From positions 1 through 15,232 of the forward strand of contig CANQEA010000031.1 of NCBI GenBank assembly GCA_947594095.1: a DNA stretch of 15,232 nt. The letters run 5' to 3'. Source of the stretch: an uncultured Clostridia bacterium. Lineage in GTDB: Bacteria > Bacillota_A > Clostridia > TANB77 > CAG-508. Positions 8,917 to 15,157 of the stretch are shown piece by piece. Position 1 is the stretch's first letter; each line of letters opens with the position of its first letter. The notes under the pieces were generated by a model, which worked only from the letters and a program-made list of their open reading frames with translations, was not told where the DNA came from and ran no database searches. A program made the translations under genes and the position numbers.

Positions 8917-9342
8917 ATGATTAGAAAAATAAAAGAAGAAGATATTACTAAAGTTATGACAATATGGGTAAAAGGAAATTTCAAAGCACATGATTTCATA
9001 GAAAAAGATTATTGGCTAGAGATTTATAATGATGTTAAAGAAAAATTCTTAAATGATTTTGATACATATGTATATTCTGACGGTGATGATATAAAAGGTT
9101 TTGTTAGCGTAAGCAAAGAAAAAATAATTGAAGCGATTTTTGTAAAACAAGATAATATAAGGCAAGGAATCGGCAGAAAATTGATAAATCATATAAAAAA
9201 TATTTACCCTACTTTAACAATAACAGAATATGAAAAAAATATAAATGTAATTTTATTTTTAACAGCTATGGGTTTTAAAAATGAAGGTATACAAATGGAT
9301 CAAAAAAGAAATGAAAAACAATATATTATGCAGTATCTCTAA
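8917..9342 (+). CDS. GNAT-family N-acetyltransferase (YjaB-like)
   Basis: This 141-residue protein has the GNAT acetyl-CoA site, IFVKQDNIRQGIGRKLI (74-90), whose R82-Q-G-I-G-R87 fits motif A (Q/R-x-x-G-x-G/A). The N-terminus MIRKIKEEDITKVMTIW, followed by KAHDFI (23-28) and YW (32-33), resembles the YjaB group of bacterial acetyltransferases. The end, FLTAMGFKNEGI, matches the usual 'FY-x-x-x-GF' motif B region. The substrate is unknown. GGGAGG at 8898-8903 lies 13 bases before the ATG, a little long, but no better start is in frame. It is the last gene of the run that began with ogg; a new promoter follows. I see no clear terminator between them. Confidence 0.85.
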   Translation: MIRKIKEEDITKVMTIWVKGNFKAHDFIEKDYWLEIYNDVKEKFLNDFDTYVYSDGDDIKGFVSVSKEKIIEAIFVKQDNIRQGIGRKLINHIKNIYPTLTITEYEKNINVILFLTAMGFKNEGIQMDQKRNEKQYIMQYL

Positions 9343-9349
9343 GATTATC

Positions 9350-9378
9350 TTGCAAACAAAATTTATTTATAGTAAAAT
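9350..9378 (+). promoter_or_regulatory. Sigma-A-type promoter upstream of the S66 peptidase operon
   Basis: TTGCAA at 9350-9355 and TAAAAT at 9373-9378 are spaced by exactly 17 nt. They sit between the GNAT stop (9342) and the next RBS (AAGGAG, 9389-9394). The pair would start the peptidase-udg-gltD-scpB run. Confidence 0.6.
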
Positions 9379-9402
9379 ATAGTTTAATAAGGAGAAAGTT
9401 AA

Positions 9403-10333
9403 ATGATTTTGCCAGATAAATTAAAAAAGGGAGATACGATAGGAGTAGTTGCTCCATCAGGTCCTATAGTAGATTTAAAAATACCTGAAGTAGAAAAAGC
9501 CAAAGAAATAGTAGAAAATGCAGGGTTTAAAGTTAAATATTCAAAGAATTTATTTTCTAATACATATGGATATAGTGCATCGCCTATTGAAAAAGCAGAA
9601 GATATAAACAACATGTTCAAAGACAAAGAAGTAAAAATGATATGGTGTGCAAAAGGAGGAAATAACTCAAATTCTATTTTTGAATATTTAGATTATGAAA
9701 CAATTAAAAAAAATCCTAAAATTATATGTGGCTTTAGTGATATAACATCAATTACTAATATTATTACTGAAAAAACTGGACTTGTAACTTTTAGCCGGAA
9801 CAAACTTTAAAACTATTGCTACAGATGAAACAGATTATAGTTTTAAAGAGGCATTAAAAAGATTTGTGGATGGAAGTTTAAGTTTAGGAACAGGTAATGG
9901 GCCATTTGTAACTATCCAAGAAGGACAAGTTGAAGGACAATTGATAGGTGGAAACCTACAATTAACTCATGGGCTAGTGTGTGGTAAATATAAAATAGAT
10001 TTTCAAGATAAGATATTATTCATAGAAGATTTAGGCATAGAATCACCACCAGAAATGATTAGTAATTTTCTATATTTTATGAAACAAAATGATGTGTTTG
10101 ATAAAATAAAAGGTTTATGGATAGGAAATTATGAACATGAAAGCGAAATAACTTTAGAAAAAATGGTTTCTGATGTATTGGAGTTACCAAATAAGAAATA
10201 TACATTTCCAATTGTAAAATCAAATCATTTTGGACATATAGAAATGAAAACAGTTATACCTATTGGGACAAAGGCAAAAATAGATACAAGTATATCTAAC
10301 AAAGTACAATTGATAGAAAATTGTGTTAAATAA
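9403..10333 (+). pseudogene. S66 muramoyltetrapeptide LD-carboxypeptidase (LdcA/MccF family), split by a one-base frameshift
   Basis: Family members cut the L,D bond that releases the terminal D-Ala from muropeptides during peptidoglycan recycling; the related MccF cleaves microcin C. The first part (9403-9810) carries GDTIGVVAPSGP (10-21), WCAKGGNNS and the nucleophile Ser112 in CGFSDITSI. It then stops at 9808-9810. The second part continues in the next frame with TNFKTIATDETDYSFKEAL, the catalytic-Glu region (LFIEDLG) and the catalytic-His region (NHFGHIEMK). It ends at 10333. Deleting one base near 9793-9796, most simply one C of GCCGG, joins them as 309 residues, the normal length, with the triad complete. 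The part from about 9866 could be read as a separate ORF, but it starts inside the conserved fold with no convincing RBS. AAGGAG (9389-9394) lies eight bases before the ATG. Mutation or base-call error: the sequence alone cannot say. Confidence 0.88.
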
Positions 10334-10348
10334 AGGAATAAATGTAAA

Positions 10349-10894
10349 ATGTATGAAACATGGGAAGAATTAGAAAATTCAATTAAAGATTGTAGTAAAT
10401 GTAAATTGTGTAAAACAAGACAAAACATTGTATTTGGTGTGGGAAATAAAAACGCAGATGTAATGTTTATTGGAGAAGGTCCAGGTGCAGACGAGGATAT
10501 GCAAGGAGAACCTTTTGTTGGAAAAGCCGGAAAACTAATGAATATGGCTTTCCAAGCTGTTGGAATAAAAAGAGAAGAAGTCTATATTGCAAATATTGTA
10601 AAATGTAGACCACCAGGAAATCGTGATCCACAAGAAGATGAAGTCATAGGATGTATGGATTATTTAAGAAATCAAGTTTTGCTTGTAAAACCTAAAATAA
10701 TTGTTTTGTTGGGAAGAATTGCACTTCAAAATATTTTAGGAACAGAATACAAAATAACACAAGTTAGAGGAAATTGGATAGAAAATAAAGGGATTAAATA
10801 CATGCCTACTTGGCACCCGGCTGCATTACTTAGAGATGAAACTAAAAAAATTGATTTCATAAATGATTTAAAAAAGATACAAGAATATTGTTAA
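10349..10894 (+). CDS. udg: Family 4 (type-4) uracil-DNA glycosylase, iron-sulfur
   Basis: This 181-residue enzyme removes uracil from DNA in base-excision repair. The family 4 hallmarks are complete: motif 1 GEGPGADED (42-50), PFVGKAGKLM (55-64) and motif 2 TWHPAALLR (154-162). The four iron-sulfur cysteines are C15 and C18 (CSKCKLC), C86 (NIVKCRPPGNRDP) and C102. An extra C21 is present. The start is the ATG at 10349, with AAAGGA at 10332-10337 overlapping the end of the peptidase gene. A nearer ATG at 10342 runs straight into a stop. It is co-oriented with the peptidase gene, 15 nt downstream of its stop. With ogg it is the second base-excision glycosylase gene in the window. Confidence 0.94.
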   Translation: MYETWEELENSIKDCSKCKLCKTRQNIVFGVGNKNADVMFIGEGPGADEDMQGEPFVGKAGKLMNMAFQAVGIKREEVYIANIVKCRPPGNRDPQEDEVIGCMDYLRNQVLLVKPKIIVLLGRIALQNILGTEYKITQVRGNWIENKGIKYMPTWHPAALLRDETKKIDFINDLKKIQEYC

Positions 10895-10921
10895 CAAAAT
10901 TATATAAAGAAAGTGAAGTAT

Positions 10922-12193
10922 ATGGAAGAAAAAAATATATCAGATATAAATGAATTAGCAAATAAATGTCTAGGTTGTAAAGTAAAACCATGTAGTAATA
11001 AAGGTTGTCCTTTAAACAATGACATTCCAGAATTTATTAAAAAAGTTAAGGAAAGTGATTATAAAGGAGCATATAAAATATTGTCTAAAACAACAGCACT
11101 GCCAGGTGTATGTGGGAAAATTTGTCCACATGAAAAACAATGTCAAGGTTCTTGTATAAGAGGAATAAAGCAGACACCTGTCCAAATTGGAGAACTTGAA
11201 GCATATGTATTTAAAAAGGCAGTAGAAGAAAATTATAGTTTAGTTGATGTATATGGAAAGCCTAAAAATAAAATAAACAAAAAAGTTGCAATTATAGGCG
11301 GAGGGCCTGCAGGGCTTACCTGTGCTGCATTTTTAGCAAAAGAAGGAGTAGATGTTACAATTTACGAAAAATACAATTACTTAGGGGGACTACTTGTCCA
11401 TGGTATTCCGGACTTTAGACTTTCAAAAGATGTTGCAGAGGAAACTGTAGGCAGAATTTTAAGTTTAGGTGTTAAAGTAAAATATGGCCAAGAACTTGGA
11501 AAAACTTTTACTCTTAAAGAAATAGAAGAAAAATATGATGATATATTTCTAGCATTTGGAGCAAATGTATCTTCCAAAATGAGAGTAAAAGGAGAAGGCT
11601 TAAAAGGGGTTTATGGAGGAAATGAATTATTAGAATATAACTTGCATCCAGATTATAAAGGAAAAAAAGTAGCAGTAGTTGGTGGCGGAAATGTTGCAAT
11701 GGATTGTGCTAGAACTGTAAATAAAATGGGAGCTTTAAAAACAACAGTTATTTATAGAAGAGCAAGAGAGCAAATGCCAGCTGAAAACAAAGAAATAGAA
11801 GATGCAATTAAAGAAGGCGTAGAGTTTGAATTTCAAAACAATATTGTTCAAATTATAGGAAAAAATAAAGTAGAAAAAGTAGAACTAATTAGTACTGAAT
11901 TAGTAAAAAAAGAGGGAGAGACAAGACTTGTACCTGTAAATATTCCAGGATCTAATAGAATAATAGATGTAGATTATATTATTATGGCACTTGGATCAGA
12001 GCCAGAACCATTTGTACAAAATTTAGGATTAACATTAACCAAATGGGGAAATATTGAAGTAGATGAAAATTATCAAACATCAAATCCTAAAATATGGGCA
12101 GGAGGAGATTTGGCAGGATGTAAAGGAACAGTAGCCTGGGCAGCAAAGTCTGGACGAGATGTGGCAATAAATATTCTAAATAAATATAAGTGA
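10922..12193 (+). CDS. gltD: Stand-alone GltD-type NAD(P)-dependent iron-sulfur flavoprotein oxidoreductase (glutamate synthase small-subunit family)
   Basis: This protein has 423 residues from the ATG at 10922, or 426 from a GTG at 10913. I prefer the ATG because the weak purine run AAAGAAAG (10906-10913) is then well spaced. The N-terminal iron-sulfur region has cysteines 16, 19, 24 and 29, then 64, 68, 74 and 78 (GVCGKICPHEKQCQGSC). The FAD dinucleotide-binding motif is IIGGGPAGLTCA (124-135). The NAD(P) motif is VVGGGNVAMDCART (252-265), followed by RRAREQMPA. The closing FAD signature is IWAGGDLAG (391-399). The architecture is that of the glutamate synthase beta subunit and relatives such as NfnB and SudA. 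The large subunit GltB is not adjacent, so glutamate synthesis is not proven; it may serve another electron-transfer partner. The stop TGA overlaps the RBS of scpB. Confidence 0.85.
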   Translation: MEEKNISDINELANKCLGCKVKPCSNKGCPLNNDIPEFIKKVKESDYKGAYKILSKTTALPGVCGKICPHEKQCQGSCIRGIKQTPVQIGELEAYVFKKAVEENYSLVDVYGKPKNKINKKVAIIGGGPAGLTCAAFLAKEGVDVTIYEKYNYLGGLLVHGIPDFRLSKDVAEETVGRILSLGVKVKYGQELGKTFTLKEIEEKYDDIFLAFGANVSSKMRVKGEGLKGVYGGNELLEYNLHPDYKGKKVAVVGGGNVAMDCARTVNKMGALKTTVIYRRAREQMPAENKEIEDAIKEGVEFEFQNNIVQIIGKNKVEKVELISTELVKKEGETRLVPVNIPGSNRIIDVDYIIMALGSEPEPFVQNLGLTLTKWGNIEVDENYQTSNPKIWAGGDLAGCKGTVAWAAKSGRDVAINILNKYK

Positions 12194-12203
12194 GGAAAAT
12201 GAT

Positions 12204-12764
12204 ATGGATATAGAAAAAATAGAGTCAATTATAGAGGCATTATTATTTGCAGCTGGAAGGCCAGTTTCTATGAATGAATTGGTTTTAATATTAGAATTAG
12301 ATGAAAAAGATATATTCGCAATTATAGATAATATGCAACAAAAATATAAAGAGAAAAATAGAGGAATAGAATTAATTAAAGTTGATAATTCTTTTCAATT
12401 ATGTACAAAAAAAGAGTTACATGAATATGTATATTCTGTAGTTGATAAAAGAGCAAAACCTAATTTATCTAATGCAGCATTAGAAACCTTAGCAATTATT
12501 GCATATAATCCTAAAATTACAAGAGCAGAAATTGAAGCAATAAGAGGAGTATCTGCAGATGCATGTGTTTATAAATTACTTGAATATGGTTTAATTGAAG
12601 AATCTGGTAAAACAAATTTGCCAGGAAAGCCTATGGGATATAAAACAACACCTGAATTTTTAAGATTATTTGGATATTCATCATTAGAAGATATGCCAGA
12701 ATTACCAAAATATAAACTAGATGAAAATCAACAAATTGTAATAGATGAAATAATTGAACAATAA
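12204..12764 (+). CDS. scpB: Segregation and condensation protein B
   Basis: This 186-residue protein is ScpB, the winged-helix (kite) subunit that binds the kleisin ScpA and SMC in the bacterial condensin complex used for chromosome compaction and segregation. The N-terminal winged helix starts IEALLFAAGRPVSMNEL (10-26). The second winged helix contains LETLAIIAYNPKITRAEIE (93-111), then RGVSADACVYKLLEYGLIEE (114-133), and the conserved GKPMGYKTTPEFLRLFG (141-157). All are diagnostic of ScpB. GAGGA (12192-12196), overlapping the gltD stop, is the RBS with seven-base spacing, so translation is probably coupled. scpA, usually just upstream, is absent: gltD takes its place. Confidence 0.95.
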   Translation: MDIEKIESIIEALLFAAGRPVSMNELVLILELDEKDIFAIIDNMQQKYKEKNRGIELIKVDNSFQLCTKKELHEYVYSVVDKRAKPNLSNAALETLAIIAYNPKITRAEIEAIRGVSADACVYKLLEYGLIEESGKTNLPGKPMGYKTTPEFLRLFGYSSLEDMPELPKYKLDENQQIVIDEIIEQ

Positions 12765-12791
12765 CGGGTTTATATATTTTCTTAAAAAGCA

Positions 12792-12820
12792 TTGTAATTT
12801 TTAAAAGATTTTGATATAAT
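12792..12820 (+). promoter_or_regulatory. Extended -10 promoter of the sortase gene
   Basis: TTGTAA at 12792-12797 and a perfect TATAAT at 12815-12820 are spaced by 17 nt. TG at 12812-12813 gives an extended -10 (TGaTATAAT). It sits in the gap after scpB, 36 nt before the preferred sortase start. Confidence 0.7.
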
Positions 12821-12856
12821 GGTTACATAATTTTGTAGAAGGGAATGATTATTTTA

Positions 12857-13705
12857 ATGAGTGACGATGGCATATGGTTAAAAATATGTACAAAAGCAAT
12901 TATAATACTAGCAATTTTATCTTTTATAATTATTGGAATTAGTATTATAGTTACAAATAAAGTCACACAAGATAAAGTGTCATTATTAGCAAATATAGAA
13001 AGCAAAACAGGAGTTACACAAATACAAGATTTGTTAGTTGTAACATTAAAAAATAATAAAGTTAAAACAAAAGAAATTAAAAAGGATATAGATGATATAG
13101 ATGAATTTCAATATGATGAGGAAATTATAAATAGTGAACTAGAAATAGATGAAGAGAATATAGAAAGTACTATACAAACAGAAGAATATGAGGTTGAAGA
13201 AAATAATTTTGATATACAGCAAGAAGAATTACAAACTAATTTAAATGAAGAAGGAATTTCAGTTGTTTCAAATGAATTGACACAAGAAGAAAATATACAA
13301 TCTCAAATGATAAATGAAGAAACAATTGGAATTGTTGAAATACCTAAAACAGAAGTGAATTTACCAATTTATAAGCAAATTACTATTGAAAAAATGGAAG
13401 AAGCAACATGTCTTTTATATTCAACAGGTGAGCTTAATAAAAGTGGGAACAATATGATAATTGGCCATAATAAAAGAAATGGGACATTATTTTCTAATAA
13501 TAAATATTTAGAACCAAATGATGAAATTTATATAACTTCTAAGGATGGACAAAAACAAAAATATATTATATACAGCAAATTTGCTACAACTCCAGAAGAT
13601 ATTACTTATTTACAAAGGAAAGTAACTGAAATGCCAGAAATAACTTTGCAATGTTGTTCAGATAACGAACAGCAAAGAATTATTATACTTGCAAAAGCAA
13701 TATAA
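12857..13705 (+). CDS. Membrane-anchored sortase with a long acidic linker
   Basis: This 282-residue protein has an N-terminal membrane anchor (about residues 13-33), a linker of about 120 residues rich in Glu and Asp (roughly 70-155), and a C-terminal sortase domain (about 156-282). Sortases are transpeptidases that cut surface proteins at a sorting signal and attach them to the wall or to each other. The domain opens IGIVEIPKTEVNLPIY (157-172). Catalytic His204 lies in NMIIGHNKRNGTLF. The catalytic cysteine is Cys267 in TLQCCSDNEQQR, with Arg274 following. This is the usual TLxTC motif with the Thr replaced by Cys266. The ATG at 12845 touches the RBS GAAGGGA (12838-12844), so I prefer the ATG at 12857, twelve bases downstream of it. 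No LPxTG-type substrate lies in the window, so the class (D-like by sequence) and targets are uncertain. Confidence 0.85.
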   Translation: MSDDGIWLKICTKAIIILAILSFIIIGISIIVTNKVTQDKVSLLANIESKTGVTQIQDLLVVTLKNNKVKTKEIKKDIDDIDEFQYDEEIINSELEIDEENIESTIQTEEYEVEENNFDIQQEELQTNLNEEGISVVSNELTQEENIQSQMINEETIGIVEIPKTEVNLPIYKQITIEKMEEATCLLYSTGELNKSGNNMIIGHNKRNGTLFSNNKYLEPNDEIYITSKDGQKQKYIIYSKFATTPEDITYLQRKVTEMPEITLQCCSDNEQQRIIILAKAI

Positions 13706-13710
13706 ATAAA

Positions 13711-13787
13711 TGTCGCTACTTTTTGGCTTTCTACATCAAGTTTATCATTTACAATGATAACTTCTTTAGAACATAAAAGTAGCGATA
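13711..13787. repeat. Long imperfect inverted repeat / stem-loop between the convergent sortase and sspH genes
   Basis: The outer arms TCGCTACTTTT (13713-13723) and AAAAGTAGCGA (13775-13785) are perfectly complementary over 11 bp. A G-T wobble and a T-A pair extend them to 13711/13787. Inside, TTCT (13729-13732) can pair with AGAA (13768-13771). At the tip TTATCAT (13742-13748) pairs with ATGATAA (13754-13760) around a five-base loop, with AAG/CTT flanking across a one-base bulge. It lies between the sortase stop (13705) and the sspH stop (13802), the place for a bidirectional terminator. Neither side carries a clear T-run, so it may instead be a structured RNA or a small repeat element. Confidence 0.6.
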
Positions 13788-13801
13788 TTACTTTATAAAA
13801 T

Positions 13802-13972
13802 TTATTTTTCGTATAAATCTTTAATAGATACATCCATTTCTTCAAAATTATCTACAAAACCAACTTTTGCAAGGTCATTATTTATACCTTGTATCCATAC
13901 AGCCCTGTTTTGGTAAAACACATCAAATTTTTCACTGTTATTTAAAATTGAATTAATTCTATTTATATCCAT
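13802..13972 (-). CDS. sspH: H-type small acid-soluble spore protein (SspH family)
   Basis: This minus-strand gene has only 56 codons, from ATG (plus-strand CAT at 13970-13972) to TAA (plus-strand TTA at 13802-13804). The protein begins MDINRINSILNNSEKFDV, continues FYQNRAVWIQGI and ends MDVSIKDLYEK. This follows the H-type SASP pattern: 'MD/N-x-x-RAKxIL-x-S-x-EKIDV-xY', then 'VPVWI', then a 'VxV-x-x-L' end, at the usual length of about 60 residues. H-type SASPs are minor proteins of the spore core made in the forespore. GAAGGA (plus 13984-13989) is the RBS, eleven bases from the ATG. A candidate sigma-G promoter lies just upstream. It is convergent with the sortase and divergent from the prepilin-like gene. 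It is the best evidence in the window that the organism forms endospores. Confidence 0.85.
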   Translation of the reverse strand: MDINRINSILNNSEKFDVFYQNRAVWIQGINNDLAKVGFVDNFEEMDVSIKDLYEK

Positions 13973-14008
13973 ATCTTATCACATCCTTCTTGGCAAATTT
14001 CTTATTTT

Positions 14009-14038
14009 AAGTATATACAAAAATGTAAAACTTTATTC
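14009..14038 (-). promoter_or_regulatory. Candidate sigma-G (forespore) promoter of sspH
   Basis: On the minus strand GAATA (plus 14034-14038) matches the sigma-G -35 (GHATR). After exactly 18 nt, TATACTT (plus 14009-14015) matches five of seven positions of the -10 consensus CATWHTA. Transcription would start near 14002, about 30 nt before the sspH start. The spacing and the sporulation gene behind it support the call; the -10 mismatches keep it tentative. Confidence 0.4.
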
Positions 14039-14045
14039 GAATAAA
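14032..14045. promoter_or_regulatory. 14-bp perfect palindrome between divergent genes
   Basis: TTTATTCGAATAAA is its own reverse complement. It lies between sspH (minus) and the prepilin-like gene (plus), covers the putative sspH -35 and sits 50 nt upstream of the plus-strand -35. It is a possible operator for a dimeric regulator, but a short AT-rich palindrome can also arise by chance. Confidence 0.35.
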
Positions 14046-14094
14046 TAATCAGAATTCAAAGATAATTATAATTAATGGAATTTTTGAAAATCTA

Positions 14095-14123
14095 TTGCTA
14101 TTCTTGCAAAAATTTTATATAAT
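14095..14123 (+). promoter_or_regulatory. Sigma-A-type promoter of the prepilin-like gene
   Basis: TTGCTA at 14095-14100 and a perfect TATAAT at 14118-14123 are spaced by 17 nt. The prepilin-like ATG follows at 14171, with a leader of about 40 nt that ends in the strong RBS AGGGGG (14160-14165). Confidence 0.65.
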
Positions 14124-14170
14124 ATACATGGTAAAATGCCAAAAATATAAAATAAAAACAGGGGGAACCA

Positions 14171-15109
14171 ATGAAAAAATTAAATGAAAAGGGGATAACT
14201 TTAATTGCTTTAGTAATTACAATTATTATTTTAATTGTTTTAGCATCAATTGGAACTTATGCTGCAAAAGATACTTTAGAATCTGCAAGACTTACTAAAT
14301 TTACATCTGAGCTAAAAATTATGCAATATAAGGTAAATGAGCTATATGATGATTGGAAAGAAAATAGAACTATTACTATTGATGGAGAAACTTATGGTAA
14401 TAGTAATAATAAAGAAGGAATTAATGATATTGATAAAGATTTAGGACAATCAATTGGTGAATGCCCTAAAAGTAGCCAAGCTTCAGAAGCATTGAAAGGT
14501 AAAACAGAAGGAAATTATCGCTATTTTAGTAATGATTTAATAAAAAAATTGGAAGTTGAAGACGTTGAACAAGATTTTTTCATTGACATAGAAACAAGAA
14601 GTGTTGTAAGCTGTGATGGAGTAAGAAATAAAGAAGACGAGTGGTATTATGACTTAGAACAAGTTTCAGATAGTGTATATAATGTAAAATATGAACCTGA
14701 AAAGTATCTTGATCCAACTTTTAATATAACAACAGAAGAAAATAAGGGAGTTTCTAAGATAATTATATCAAATGTTGAATATAAGGGATATATAAAAAAA
14801 TGGAAAATTAAATATGGATTAGTTGAAAGTGAAAGTGTAAAAAATTGGTATGAAATACCAGATTACTGGGATGGTAAAAGTTATTCTTTTTCTGTAGATA
14901 CACCAAATGCAGGTACAACATATAAATATAAAGTACAAATATTTAATGAACCAGTTTCTAGTGCAGAAAAAGATGTTACGATAGTAATACCAGAAGAAAA
15001 AGAACCAGAAGAAACAACTAAAGAAGAACAAGAAAAAACAAATGAAGGAGAAAGTATAGATAATAGAGAAAATGAACCAAGTACAGAAGAAATGGTAACA
15101 TCAGAATAA
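14171..15109 (+). CDS. Prepilin-like surface protein with a possible Ig/fibronectin-type domain and acidic tail
   Basis: This 312-residue protein starts MKKLNEKG followed by ITLIALVITIIILIVLA. This is a type IV prepilin-like leader with the cleavage Gly at residue 8 and a hydrophobic N-terminal helix (9-29). Two canonical features differ: mature residue 1 is Ile rather than Phe/Met, and the usual Glu5 is Ala13. A helical stretch follows (35-63), as in pilin-type folds, then a globular region with two cysteines (C98, C148). A beta-rich segment at about 185-274 may be an Ig- or fibronectin type III-like domain; that is inferred from pattern only. The tail (275-312) is rich in Glu, Thr and Lys, and no LPxTG or C-terminal membrane anchor is present. 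AGGGGG (14160-14165) supports the start. Its exact role is unknown; surface display or a pseudopilin role is inference. Confidence 0.65.
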   Translation: MKKLNEKGITLIALVITIIILIVLASIGTYAAKDTLESARLTKFTSELKIMQYKVNELYDDWKENRTITIDGETYGNSNNKEGINDIDKDLGQSIGECPKSSQASEALKGKTEGNYRYFSNDLIKKLEVEDVEQDFFIDIETRSVVSCDGVRNKEDEWYYDLEQVSDSVYNVKYEPEKYLDPTFNITTEENKGVSKIIISNVEYKGYIKKWKIKYGLVESESVKNWYEIPDYWDGKSYSFSVDTPNAGTTYKYKVQIFNEPVSSAEKDVTIVIPEEKEPEETTKEEQEKTNEGESIDNRENEPSTEEMVTSE

Positions 15110-15157
15110 AAATATTAAAAGGTAGTTATTACTTAATTAAAGATAGGAGAGATTATT

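Noticed and set aside
9866..10333. The second half of the S66 peptidase as an independent 155-codon gene
   Set aside because: It starts in the middle of the conserved fold with no convincing RBS, and the conserved sequence extends upstream of its ATG in the same frame to about 9794.
13606..13845. A 79-codon minus-strand reading frame across the sortase-sspH gap
   Set aside because: It overlaps the sortase 3' end and the sspH 3' end in another frame, spans the inverted repeat, lacks a good RBS and resembles no family I know.
14104..14123. TTGCAA at 14104-14109 as the -35 box of the prepilin-like gene
   Set aside because: It is only 8 nt from the TATAAT; TTGCTA at 14095-14100 gives the correct 17 nt.
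14171..15109. Prepilin-like protein as the substrate of the neighbouring sortase
   Set aside because: The C-terminus ends in an acidic stretch with no LPxTG-like motif, hydrophobic segment or basic tail.
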